In this document: positions 11,668-22,447 of the stretch, piece by piece
Layout of the letters: every line of letters begins with the position of its first letter
Position numbering within the stretch: the first letter of the stretch is position 1
Assembly (NCBI RefSeq): GCF_037975245.1
Contig: NC_092570.1
Location: forward strand, 6,491,001 to 6,555,000
Origin: Apostichopus japonicus
Taxonomy: Eukaryota > Echinodermata > Holothuroidea > Aspidochirotida > Stichopodidae
Direction of reading: 5' to 3'
Length of the DNA stretch: 64,000 nt
Position numbers and translations under genes: made by a program
The notes under the pieces: model-generated
What the model was told of the DNA's origin: nothing
The model's input: only the letters and a program-made list of their open reading frames with translations
The model's database searches: none

Positions 11668-12555
11668 TGGTTATAAACTTTCAGGAGGACGTACACACTT
11701 TAATTTTGAGATGGTCCCTTAACTATATACTCATTGCAATTTACTGTAGGATGTACGAGACGATTCGATATGAATTTTCTACGGTGGTCCTTAAAAGACA
11801 TGAAAGATTTAAAGTTACTGGTTACAATAACAAGACCTCGCGATAAATATACATAGTTTTGTTGAGTTGCCAATTTTTAGTTTCCTCTTATACAACTAAA
11901 CACAAACTTGCACTGACCTTGGTATTATGTCAAAGATAACATGTTTTTCATTGATATGGTATTAATATGACACCTTGACTAAATTTGCATAAATATTGTC
12001 GAATTGCTGAATTACCCGATCTAGATAGATAAATCATAACAGGTCAAAAATTAACATTTGACAAACCATCCATTGCCATGTATTGTCGAAATGTTGCGTT
12101 ACATAGCAAATTTGACAACTTAAGAAACATGATATTTTCTTCAACATGACATCTTGATAAAAATTGTCAACCTATTCGCGATGTCTCGATCTGTTCTTTC
12201 ACGACCACCGTAGTTTTCAGCTTAAACCCAACTCCCAATTAGTAAATATACAGCAAACGGAATGGCTATTAAATTTGGTTACCCAATCGTGAAATGGAAT
12301 AGTGTATTTCAGATAAAAAGAATATTTGTATTGTCATAACTAACTTCGTTCTGTAACTTTACATTACAATAACCGATAGGAATATTCTTTATGAGCATTG
12401 TGAAGCTTTCAAGACAATAAATTAACACGAATACATAGCAAGGTTTCAACCACTGTATCATATGCCTATACCACTACACTGACAATCGTTGAAACTTTAA
12501 GGAAAAGGGAAACACTTGGACTATGCTGTCTCATCTGTTCAAATTGTTCTCACTC

Positions 12556-12563
12556 TGACGTCA
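12556..12563. promoter_or_regulatory. Perfect CRE palindrome beside the sulfotransferase start codon
   Basis: TGACGTCA lies 2 bp before the ATG at 12566. It matches the palindromic CREB/ATF site exactly. Its position means it is in the 5' UTR or at a very close transcription start. The start context CACCATGG is a strong Kozak match. Function is inferred only. Confidence 0.4.
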
Positions 12564-12565
12564 CC

Positions 12566-15455
12566 ATGGCGCTGCTTGCCATGACTCCAAGAAAGGCATG
12601 TCGTGGCGTTATACTTTGTTTTGTGGGATTTCTTTTATACGGTCTGCTCTTTTTACAGTCTAAAAAACCAAGGTAGGTTTGACAATCGTCATAATAGTTT
12701 TGCAAAGAGTTGAATTGCATGTCCATTGACTATGATACATGCCAGGTGATTCATTGTTGATATATTACAACTATAATAGGAATATAATATACATATTAAT
12801 ATGTTATAGCAAGTGCACGTAAATATCGAGTTGTGTAAAATTAATGCGGAAACTGAATTGGCTGATCATTCTTTAATGATCACTGGTACCACAGGGAACT
12901 AACATTATTAGGGGCTGAGTGGGATATAGCAGGGGCGTATCCAGGGGGGCGCAACAGGCGCGCGCCCCCCCTATTGGCCGTCACCAAAAAAAAAAAAAGT
13001 TTAGCAAAAAAAAAAAAAAAAAAAATTGATGACGACCTTTATGTGAGATGTCGGTGATCGCTCAACCCCCCCCCCCCCCCTCCCGTATGCTTTATTTTTT
13101 GTTTGCCAAACAAAGGTTCTGGCGAAGTTCGGCGGCATAATAGTTTTAGAAACATAGATGGTAATTGTGTTTGTATTATCACTATAAACACTAAATGACA
13201 TGCCAGCCATACTAAATTGTGCATTTTGTGTCCATATTTACTGGAAATGTTGCTTATTATTAAGGTCGAAAAATGGATCACATATGGCCATGGGCGGCGA
13301 TCCTGGGTGGAGGGGGGATATATCCCCCCATGAAAATGGGTGGAGGGGATGTAATGCACCGTATCCCCCCCCCCCCACCAAATGCCAGGGATAAGAATAT
13401 TTTCATGCCTACATTTATGCATCTTCGTTAATGTACGGCTCTTTTTTAGCTTCATTTCTCGCCTACCATAAACGCAGTGCGATCTTTTCAAATAAAGCGT
13501 CTTTATAAAGCAAAAATAGTTGACTGTAGGCTTCATTGGCCCTATAACAACAAAATGTATTATTGCGCCCACGGTATTGATATAGTACATATATGCATCC
13601 TCATAGTATTCATATAGGCCCTATAGTAGGCCTACACACGTACATGTTCCCTCGAACAGCTGAGAATCTCATGTAACCAGGGTAATGCTTAATACACGTT
13701 TCACCTGGATGCCCTAGCAATCGGTACCTAGGAATGTAACTATGTGTAATTGTGTATTGCATGTGTATAGGCCTATAATAGCCTGCATGAGGCCATTTTC
13801 TTCATCGAATAATATAACAGAGCTCTCGAACATTCTAACGTTGCGCCTGAAACAAGATTGACAGGGGCAATTTTCCCAAAATAACACCCGAAATTTAAAA
13901 AAAAAGTATTTTGGATCCTGATTATGAGATATTTCGGACATGACATCCCTATTTTAAAGTTGGGTATATGCCGCTTGGAAACCTCGGGAAGTGCCGTTTC
14001 CGGCCATCTAGAGGGTTTGTTAATCCCAAAATTTTCTCATACGCTTCGCGCCAACTCATGGTGGCGCTACGCTTAGATAGTCAACAAGGTCATATCCCCC
14101 CCCCCCCCCCACTCGGAAGTACGGATCGCCACCCATGCATATGACACCATTTTGCATTTCAGCCCTTCTTTGAAAGCAAAAATTGTACACCCCTCCCCTT
14201 AGACCCATCCCCCAGGACGGCGATCATTCATGCCCCGCGCCCCCCCCCCATTGGAAAATCCTGGATACGCCCCTGTATAGGGCCAGGACTGAGTACTGAC
14301 ATCAAGCCACTCCTCGTTCTTCACTTTCGTAACCTTGAGTAATATCTATAAGACCGTGCATGTTTTTGTTTTTGGAAATGATTTTACTATTATAATTACT
14401 CCTTTCCCTCCTGCAAGTTAATTATAGCTTATATACGGACTCAAAGGTTTGTAAAGGGCTTTCACTTTCTTTATTTCTTTTCCTTTTTCAGCTCACTCCA
14501 GCCAATCCAAATCGAGAAAGCTAGTTTAGTCGTACTGCATCGTAGAAATAATAACCAACCCAACACTTCCGATTTAGCATTGCCGATGTCAGTTCAACTG
14601 CGGAACTTCATACCGAATGCATATATCTATCCTAACACTACTAGCTCCTATAGAAAATCTATCCTAGCCTTTCTACATAGTCCGAAAAGTGGTGGACTCA
14701 GCGTGAGAGACTGTCTACTCAAGTTATACCGCATAGCGAAAAAAGATCGTCCTCTCGTCGTTGCATTTTCGACGGTATCTGAAGTTCAGGAGAATTTACT
14801 CAACAACATCAGTTCGCCCAATGATTACTATATGGGAGACTCAGTAATGGGAATTTGCGATCACGTGACCAACAGAGATTGTTCTTATTTCACAATGATG
14901 AGGGATCCATACGATAGAGCGATTTCTCATTATCTCTTCTGTCGAAGTGGTCGAGGCGGACAGACCCCATCCTGCAATACGACTTTGATTCAATACACCC
15001 TGTCACAGTGCAGCTTATATTTCCGCCAAATGACATCCCGCATGTTATGTTCCCATAGTAACGGTGACACCCAGTCCGGAAGTCAGACGTGGATTTGCGA
15101 TCCCAAACCAACGAGCATTGATCATTTACATCTCAACCGAGAGAAGAGAGAACAAGTCTTACATTATTTTCTTGATAACTTGGATAAAATATTTACTGTG
15201 ATTGGCCTGACTGAGGAGTTCGAAACCTCTCTCAGAATGTTTCAGAAAATATACGAAGAACCCTTTCAGCTCTGTAGAGGGAACCATGCAAATGCTGGTT
15301 CATATCTGGATGGTAATAAGGATGACATTCAAGAAGAATATAGAAAACAATTAATGGCAAATGACGACATAACTCGATGCTTACACGAAGATATTAAGCT
15401 ATATGAGAAGGCGACCGAAATTTTTCAGATCCAGGCTCGGAGTCTATCGTTGTAA
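12566..15455 (+). CDS. Golgi-type carbohydrate sulfotransferase, two exons
   Basis: Exon 1 is 12566-12672 and exon 2 is 14492-15455; they join in frame (35 codons plus 2 bases, then 1 base) to encode about 356 residues. Residues 12-31 form a signal-anchor membrane segment after a short basic cytosolic tail, the type II topology of Golgi sulfotransferases. The 5'-phosphosulfate-binding loop of the PAPS site is seen as FLHSPKSGGLSVRDCL and the 3'-phosphate-binding motif as MMRDPYDRAISHYLF (R-D-P-x-x-R-x-x-S-x-Y). Sequons NTT, NIS and NTT suggest a lumenal glycoprotein. This fits the sulfotransferase family 2 group that contains heparan sulfate 2-O- and uronyl 2-sulfotransferases; such enzymes move sulfate from PAPS to glycans. 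The acceptor cannot be told from sequence. The intron carries nested transposons. Confidence 0.9.
12930..14275. mobile_element. TIR DNA transposon relic in sulfotransferase intron
   Basis: Ends are perfect 16-bp inverted repeats: CAGGGGCGTATCCAGG at 12930-12945 and CCTGGATACGCCCCTG at 14260-14275. TATAG directly flanks both sides (12925-12929 and 14276-14280), a possible target duplication. The CAGGGGCG start is common among hAT-like elements, but hAT should give 8 bp of duplication, so the superfamily is uncertain. Interior C-runs, A-runs and a nested element leave no transposase frame. Confidence 0.85.
13290..14136. mobile_element. Second TIR element nested inside the first
   Basis: Inverted ends ATGGGCGGCGATCC (13290-13303) and GGATCGCCACCCAT (14123-14136) match at 13 of 14 positions. 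CATATG occurs just outside each end (13281-13286 and 14138-14143), a plausible remnant of target duplication. It lies wholly within 12930-14275, so it entered later or is an internal part of a composite element. The 183-codon minus-strand frame crossing its C-runs is not protein-like. Confidence 0.65.
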
Positions 15456-16088
15456 AGGAGTGCTTCAGAATGAATAGGGAGATGCAAATGCATTGTCCCG
15501 TGTGGGTAGGACTATGGCCGGGTTTAGAGACTAACTAACAGTGGAGTACTTACATAATTGGTACACGGCGGATCCTTCCTTTGTCACCTCGTGCAGGTGC
15601 CTAAGGGGTGTCCTCCCTCACCCTTTGAGAATTTTATGTTTTTGTAACGTGGCTTAGATTCAAAATGGTGCCATCTTTGACAAAGCTTTAATTGAACTGA
15701 TTATATTTTTGGAGGGCGGCTGTGGCATGGTACCCCCGTGGCTGGTAACCGGGCAGACCGGCCCACGCTTACTATACGCCACTGCTAACTAACTTTGTTG
15801 AGACAGACGACAATGACTGCTCAGGCCAGGATTCGAGGCTTGAAAAGTAAGGGGTCAACAAACGTAAGTTTGTTGTGTATGTTTGTGGGGTGAGAAGGGG
15901 GGAGGGTACGTATACGCGAACGGTAGCTTGGTTCATGCTTACAGCCGTACTAAGCCGTCAGGTTATGATTGGCTGAGACGGTCCTGTTTATTGGACCCTC
16001 GGGATCTGTCGCATTTTATCTCTTATTTTCTAGAAGCGATTTTTAAGTACAAACATACATGCCATAAGAGGAGTTACTAATTTCTTTG

Positions 16089-16094
16089 AATAAA
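16089..16094 (+). terminator. Candidate poly(A) signal for the sulfotransferase mRNA
   Basis: AATAAA about 630 bp after the stop codon, followed within 20 bp by TATATTTGTCGCTGTT, a T/G-rich stretch. It is the first canonical hexamer that I noticed downstream on this strand. Confidence 0.35.
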
Positions 16095-18033
16095 AAGGTA
16101 TATTTGTCGCTGTTAAAACACCTCCACCCCTCCCCCCCCCCTGTCCCCTTTTAATATCGACTTGAAATTGCCGTTCAGTAAGCTGTTTTCCTGATGCAAC
16201 GAGTGGAGTGCAATTTAATACCTTTCAATAACTTATGGCATAAATAGCAAGCTCGTATATAAAGTTCCCCTAATCGGGACAATGTTGACCTATGGAGCAA
16301 ACAACAATGTCAACGGTTTGGTACATTGATCGATGTAAACTAAGCGGATTTCCGTTCGGCGCAGCCCCATTCCCCCTCCGTTGTTTACGCCTAATGTATA
16401 CTTCAACTCTGATTCATCAGATATATGTGAATTTTATTTATCTCTTGAAAACACCCTATTCTGTCGTCTAAATGTCTGTATATATGTTTTCACGCCAAAA
16501 ATCCTCTGCATGCCGTGGGTATTTACAAACGACTATACGGGCCTGTCACGATTCTGCGATTGTACTTTCTTCATCTATCTACCCTATTTATTAGTGGTAA
16601 CATTTTACAACTGCGCCCTCATTACCATCCTCCTTGTCATCATCACCTCTACCTTTAAGATATATCCTTTATGTACAGCCATTTCTTGTAGCAATTTTCA
16701 ATCGCACTGGGAATCGCGCAGATACGAGTTAATAGGCGAGATATATGATGAGTGCAGCAGTAGGGTCGAGACAAGTAAGTGAGCAGGGGAGCAAATAATG
16801 ATTTAATTTGGCCAGAGTTAAAACCGTGTTTTTTGTGTGTTTTTTGTTCTGATAAGATATGAAACATTTTTGCCATATTATGTTAAGTGAATAAATTTTA
16901 AGGTCTTAATTAGTACCGTAGTTTATTACTTTGATAATGCTTGTTTTACCGGGTTTATCTTTTTATCTATAGACCTCAGTTTTGGTTTGCCAGTTTAGGA
17001 GTATTTCTAGAAAGGATAACATTGGACAGAAAACTGATGGTTGTTAATGAGTGCAAAGCGACCGATAGAGGTTTCCGAATCATCACTGCCGGACTTTAAA
17101 AGAAACTTTGTGGCAGAGTCACTAACGATTTTATTTTTAATAAGTCGGGATGCTGGTTTTACCTTTTTACACATCCGACAATCTAACTTGTATCAATATA
17201 GCTAGTATATTTATTTGTAGTTCTTTTCACGACAACAAATTGGTCTTCGCTTATCTTATGTCTTTGTAAAGTTGTTAACAATTTAACAGTGACTGTCAGT
17301 CTTTCGTTCATATTCAGAGCTAGTTTAGTTTATAATTCTGCTTTCACTCAGGGACGCAGCCACCTTTCTTCGTTCTCATGAGGGGGAGGGGGGGGGGTTA
17401 AGATGTCGTCCAGGCAGCCGGGTCTAAGAGTGTGCCCTCCCCTTTGGGAAATAGAGGTGCCTGCTATATATTTCACTTTTTGATGTTGAAAAATTTTCGA
17501 CTGTGTATCCGGGTTGTCCCGCATATACATGTTCAGATATAATTATGTCAACATACTGTGCAAAACGACTGTTATAATATCTGTCTGTAAGTGGGAAGGT
17601 GCTTAGCCACACCACGAGATTAAGTTGGGGGGCTATTTCTCCCCCCCCCCTCTTTTGTTGCGCCAATGATTTCCTTTCGATTTATGTTGTTTATTATTGA
17701 AATCCTATCTTCGGACTAAATTCACCTGCAATATTACAAATCACTTCATGAACCCCAACTGCCCAACGGGACTCCAGCATTTAATACACTTATCGTGATT
17801 CTAAAAATAGCAGGACTGTTGTAGCCCAATAAGTTCCATAATACACTGAGGGGCCCAGAAACATGTGGGTCGGCGGCTCTACATCCTCTGGAAAGTCATT
17901 GCTGTGAAAATCCTTGTCGGGCCTTGTCCTATAGTATAAGCCTTCATGTATTTCAACTAAGTTCTGGGGTCTCAAATGGTCTACGTCGCTCAAAATTCTA
18001 TGGTAACTATAAATAGAGAACACACATACGCAC

Positions 18034-18102
18034 GTGTGTGTGTGTGTATATATATGTATAATTATATATATATATATACATGTATATATATATATCTTAT
18101 GT
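18034..18102. repeat. TG/TA compound microsatellite
   Basis: A (GT)n run passes into TATATATATG and then interrupted (TA)n blocks. Simple-sequence DNA with no gene association. Confidence 0.9.
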
Positions 18103-20042
18103 ATATCGAATATCGTATATTATATATCGTATAATAAATATCTTTGACAATTTGAAGTATTACCGTACATGACAGACGTTAAGTAAAAGAGAAGTATATA
18201 TGCTATTTAACTTACATGAACGGTTCCCTTCACTTTCACTAAAATTTCGTTAGGCTGAAACTAAAAACCATTCAGAAAGATATGTCAGCAGGTCAGATTT
18301 CAAAGGAATGCGACAATGTTGCTCGTCAAGTTAAAATATCAAAGTATGTTCAATGAATTTGTACATATATACAATGTTGTCATCATATTCAAGTTTCCCG
18401 CTCTTTCGAAATAAACCAGCGACATATTGATCCGTGAAATGACCTTTATAATTGTCTTATTTAGCACTGTATTCTCGTCTTATTTAGCACTGTATTTTCT
18501 TCTTGTTAATTTAGAAGCGTTATACAGGCGACCAGAGCACCACGTTTACACCGAGCAGTATAAAACCAGACGAGTATAGGCCTATCATGCTAACTCGTCG
18601 AAACACAAATACATTCCATTGGTTATAGACAAAATCCTTTTCCTTTGTTATGCAGATTACGTTTCCTAGTCATCCGATTCAGTTATCGCAGTTCGCATAC
18701 CTTTCGCATTCAAACAGGCTTCCTACTTTATACGGATACTTCGATGGGAACTTAACTTATTAGCATTTTCTTAAAATCTTGGCGAACTTAAACTTCATGC
18801 CTGTTTTAAATTGAAACAGAGAGGTGTTAAAAATGAAGGGGAACTCTCTTTAGATACAAGACTGACAGGAGCCTAGTGTCCCTCATTCACAGTGACGTAG
18901 CTATTGTTTCAGAGTGAGAGGTGGGGCCCTTCATCCTTATTTTATGATTTAACTGCACTTGACAAAAAAAAATCATAGAATTGAAAACCACAAAGTTCTG
19001 TCCAGCCATCTTACTTGACAGATATATTGTTAACCGTTGGCTCAAAATGTCGGACCCGCAAACTGAGCCCTGGTTCAAGGAGCCATCAAAACCGTATATT
19101 GCTACGTGTAATGTATGCTCATGCACTCTCACATCCGATTATATTGCCATTTCATCAGTATTGAGTTGAAACCGGTGGATGATACAGGATTTCGCTTAGT
19201 CTTTGGAATCAAAATCGCTTGACGTTTCTCGACATGATCTATACAACATCAGTGGCTGATTGAAAGAAGGGTGCTACTCTGGCACGCACAAAAGTAAAAT
19301 AAGATATGTTGTAACTGTTAACAAAAACACTGCTAACATCTGATCAGACCAGATGGTATTTCCATATAGTCTTGTCTATAAAGAAAACAGGCTTTCCAAA
19401 AATGTTTAAACAACTGATGAACATCAATTCAAGCGACTGGACTACTTAGATCATGACAGAAGGTCAGTTACTCAGGTGCTGAACATATAAGACTTTCATG
19501 GCCCTAAATGACACGTTTACAATGCATTGTGACAAATTTGTCGAGAGCAATGATGATGTTTATTTTAATGTCAAAATGAACCAATTGTGCCCAGTCGTTT
19601 ATCTTCAGTTAAGAGAACGTATAAGCCTATTGGTTGAGAATGGAGAACTTCACCATCAAATAAGCATTAATGGAGCATCCAGAAAATTATTTCTATATGT
19701 AAGGTGAATATCTTACAAACCAAAATAGCTGAGGAAGATGCTTGAAAGTCTAGAGTCAAGTTGTGTTCAGAAAGTGTTATTATCTTACTTCTTACTCTTA
19801 GCAAATGTTGGAGAAACACTGATAATGTCAATACTATTACATAATTTCAACCAAATTATTTAATGTCTCTCCTTTGTCCTGTCTATTTCTTCCTTTTCTA
19901 GTTCTACCTTTAGCTTGTTGTCAGTAGAATAATTAGATTTTGCGATCAATACATGATTCTTTCTGTTAGAATCAAAGACCATTCCTTCACAAACGACTTA
20001 GAGGTTGAGACTAACCACAACGGCTGCAACGCAGGTTAGGTC

Positions 20043-20056
20043 ATTACCATAGTAAC
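20043..20056 (+). promoter_or_regulatory. RFX X-box upstream of PACRG
   Basis: ATTACCATAGTAAC fits the X-box consensus RYYNYY-N(1-3)-RRNRAC at every defined position, with a 2-base spacer. It lies 217 bp before the PACRG start. RFX factors binding X-boxes are a conserved switch for ciliary genes, and PACRG is a ciliary/flagellar protein, so placement and target agree. A pyrimidine tract ending TTCAG just before the ATG suggests an upstream exon, in which case the site could be in an intron or between promoter and exon. Confidence 0.6.
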
Positions 20057-20273
20057 TGATTGTTTACCGAATCACGGCCATATATTGTTGTACACGCCAT
20101 CTGCAGTATACAAAACCGTGCGAACACATAACTACGTAAATTACGCACGCATAAGTTACGTTGTTGTCGTTACATACAAGTGTGATACGGCTCAACAATC
20201 CAAAAGGCAAAGAGTAAAGACCATACATCAAGTCAGACAAATCTTCTAGGTTGCTTGTTATTTCTTGTTCAGG

Positions 20274-22447
20274 ATGCCACAGAATAAAATGACGGACAAG
20301 GCTAAAGAAAACAACAAGTCTCTTACTGCAGATGCCTTTTCTGTGAAATCACGATTGAAAAATTCTGTAGTGACACCTCCTCCTGCAGCCGGTGCTTTCA
20401 AGGCGAATCCATTAGTAAAACAGACAAGTTTCCGAAAATTCTACAACAGAGGCGACCTTCCAATTGCTTTGGAACACGATACCAAGGGAAACAAAATCGC
20501 ATGGAAGGTAAGTTAGTGATTTCATTTGTCCTTGTTTTCAAAATGTCTAAAGAGCATAATCTAGCTCAGGCTGATTAGGCCATTAGGGCCTAACCTAAAT
20601 AAGTTACATTGGTTCGATTGAGTAAACGAAGGACTAAACTACACAGGGCAAGCAGAACGTCGATTGTATCTTCGGTTGGCTAGTGAAGGCTACATTAACT
20701 ATAGAATAAGAAATGGAGTGTTGTAAGCATTCCAGAAAATTGGTCACTGGAGATTGAATTTGAAGTGTCCGACTGAAGCCTTTCATAGCGAACATGGTGA
20801 GAGCCTAGGCCTACATCACTTTATCATGTCAGATTTTCACCTTTCGAATGTAACACCAAAGAATCATTTTTACAGTGGCAACTCATGGCCACCCTTCATT
20901 TGTTGAAGGATATCATAGAACCGTAGCCTACCACAAAACAAATTCACATGAAGTTTATTCCTACTGTAATATGGTAAACAAACATGTCATCTTTTGACAT
21001 TGCAAGGCCACTGTAAAGAGATTTGCCAGTCATAGTAGATCTAAACCTAATCAAGCAGAGAATGTGAGCATTAAAAACGTGGGGTTTGACCCCCTAGCTA
21101 TTTATTATGATTTATTTTTTATCATAGTATAGAATTCAAATTGGTTTGTTATTTTACAATATATTGAATTGTACTTTCAGGTTGAAATTGAAAAACTGGA
21201 TTATCACCATTACCTCCCGATGTTTTTTGATGGCCTTCGAGAGACCAAGCATCCATATGGTTTCTTTGCTAGGCAAGGTGTTCATGACATGCTTGAGCAT
21301 GGAGGCAACAAAATCACAAGTGTCATTCCACAACTGATCATCCCTATCAAGAAGGCTTTAGAATTAAGAGAAGCTAAAGTAAGTAGCTTTCCTATTTTAT
21401 TGTCTTTCATCCTACAGTACAACCCCCCCCCCCCCCCCCCCAACTTCTGTTTTGTGCAAAATGGTACGCACATTTGTCAGGGAAGATTTAGATTTAACTT
21501 TGCATAGCAATATCAATGTTTGTTTATCGTAAAACAAAAATGAAACGCTAGTGTTCTATGTGTGTAAGGGTAGGCCTAAAACATCTTTTCATTTCTGTAG
21601 CAAGACCATGCTGCATTTTAGTTTCCTATGTGGTTATTGCTAGACCAAGTGGTCACTGTGTATGGCCCAAGCCACAATATAATTCATAGGTCTCACAAAG
21701 CTTACCACGGAATTCTGTGCCATACCTTTCATCTTACTCAAAGATATTTCAATAGCTAACACCATTATTGGTATAAATGATGGATTAAAGGCTTTCAGCA
21801 ATAAGTTGTGTATGTCAAGTTCACTGTGCTACATTTCTGCCAATTTTTGTGGAAGACTACTAGCCATCATCAATGTGAGCTGATTGTGTTGTTCATGAAC
21901 TATTACCATAGAGCATCTTTCACCCTTCAGATGGTTTGAAAAGATGTACAAAGTTTGCATAGTTTATCCATTTCTTTCACAGTCACACAACGACTAGAAC
22001 GTATAAATGTTTGATATTTCAGGAGTAAAAGGTGCACTGTCATTTACAGGGGTGGACCAGACCATAAAAGTGATACTGGCTCGGTGATCCAACCAGAGGC
22101 ACTTAATTACCTACATAGAAACAATGTTTTGATTATATCAATTTGGTTTGATTTCTCAACAGGTACTCTGTACAACACTTAAAGTCCTCCAGCACCTCGT
22201 TGTTTCAGCCGATTTGGTTGGTGAAGCGCTCGTGCCCTACTACAGACAAATTCTGCCCGTCCTTAATATTTTTATCAGCATGAATTGCAACTTGGGTGAT
22301 GGCATCGACTACGGACAACAGAGAAGAGAGAACGTCGGTACCTTGATTCAGGAGACACTGGAAGCCTTTGAAACATATGGTGGACAAGATGCATTCATTA
22401 ACATTAAATATATGGTTCCGACCTACGAGTCATGCCGCTTAAACTGA
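20274..22447 (+). CDS. PACRG: Parkin co-regulated gene protein (PACRG)
   Basis: Exons 20274-20507, 21181-21378 and 22163-22447 join in phase 0 and encode 238 residues, slightly shorter than the vertebrate protein (about 257) because the variable N-terminal tail differs. From about residue 38 ([20 protein letters not shown]) to the end ([13 protein letters not shown]) the product is nearly colinear with vertebrate PACRG, including [36 protein letters not shown] and [20 protein letters not shown] forms an alpha-helical repeat fold and is an inner-junction protein linking A and B tubules of the ciliary doublet. The ATG follows a strong acceptor-like TTCAG, so an upstream exon may add residues or only 5' UTR. 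In vertebrates PACRG is head-to-head with Parkin; I saw no Parkin exon upstream, but its first coding exon is too small to exclude. Confidence 0.97.

Larger units (their letters stand above)
10693..12555. other. Intergenic region before the sulfotransferase gene
   Basis: Mostly AT-rich DNA without recognisable exons. It contains a TA microsatellite at 10932-10970, a shorter one near 11141-11152, and an unassigned minus-strand frame at 11437-11667 listed separately. The last 300 bp or so must include the sulfotransferase promoter and 5' UTR. Confidence 0.5.
15456..20042. other. Intergenic region between sulfotransferase and PACRG
   Basis: No recognisable exon over about 4.6 kb. Contents seen: probable poly(A) signal at 16089, C-runs near 16131-16141 and 17641-17650, a G-run near 17388-17397, a TG/TA microsatellite at 18034-18102, and a block around 15718-15782 that looks like a GC-richer repeat fragment. 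A plus-strand frame of 133 codons at 16381-16782 is rich in Phe, Tyr and Ile and resembles no family that I know. Confidence 0.5.

Noticed and set aside
13039-13590. 183-codon minus-strand frame
   Set aside because: It crosses transposon ends and C-runs (poly-Gly when translated) and has no conserved motif.
16381-16782. 133-codon frame resembling a multi-pass membrane protein
   Set aside because: Hydrophobicity comes from T-rich DNA; there is no recognisable family and no splice support.
15456-20273. Parkin gene head-to-head with PACRG, as in vertebrates
   Set aside because: No Parkin-like exon was recognised on the minus strand, though its first coding exon is only a few codons and cannot be excluded by eye.
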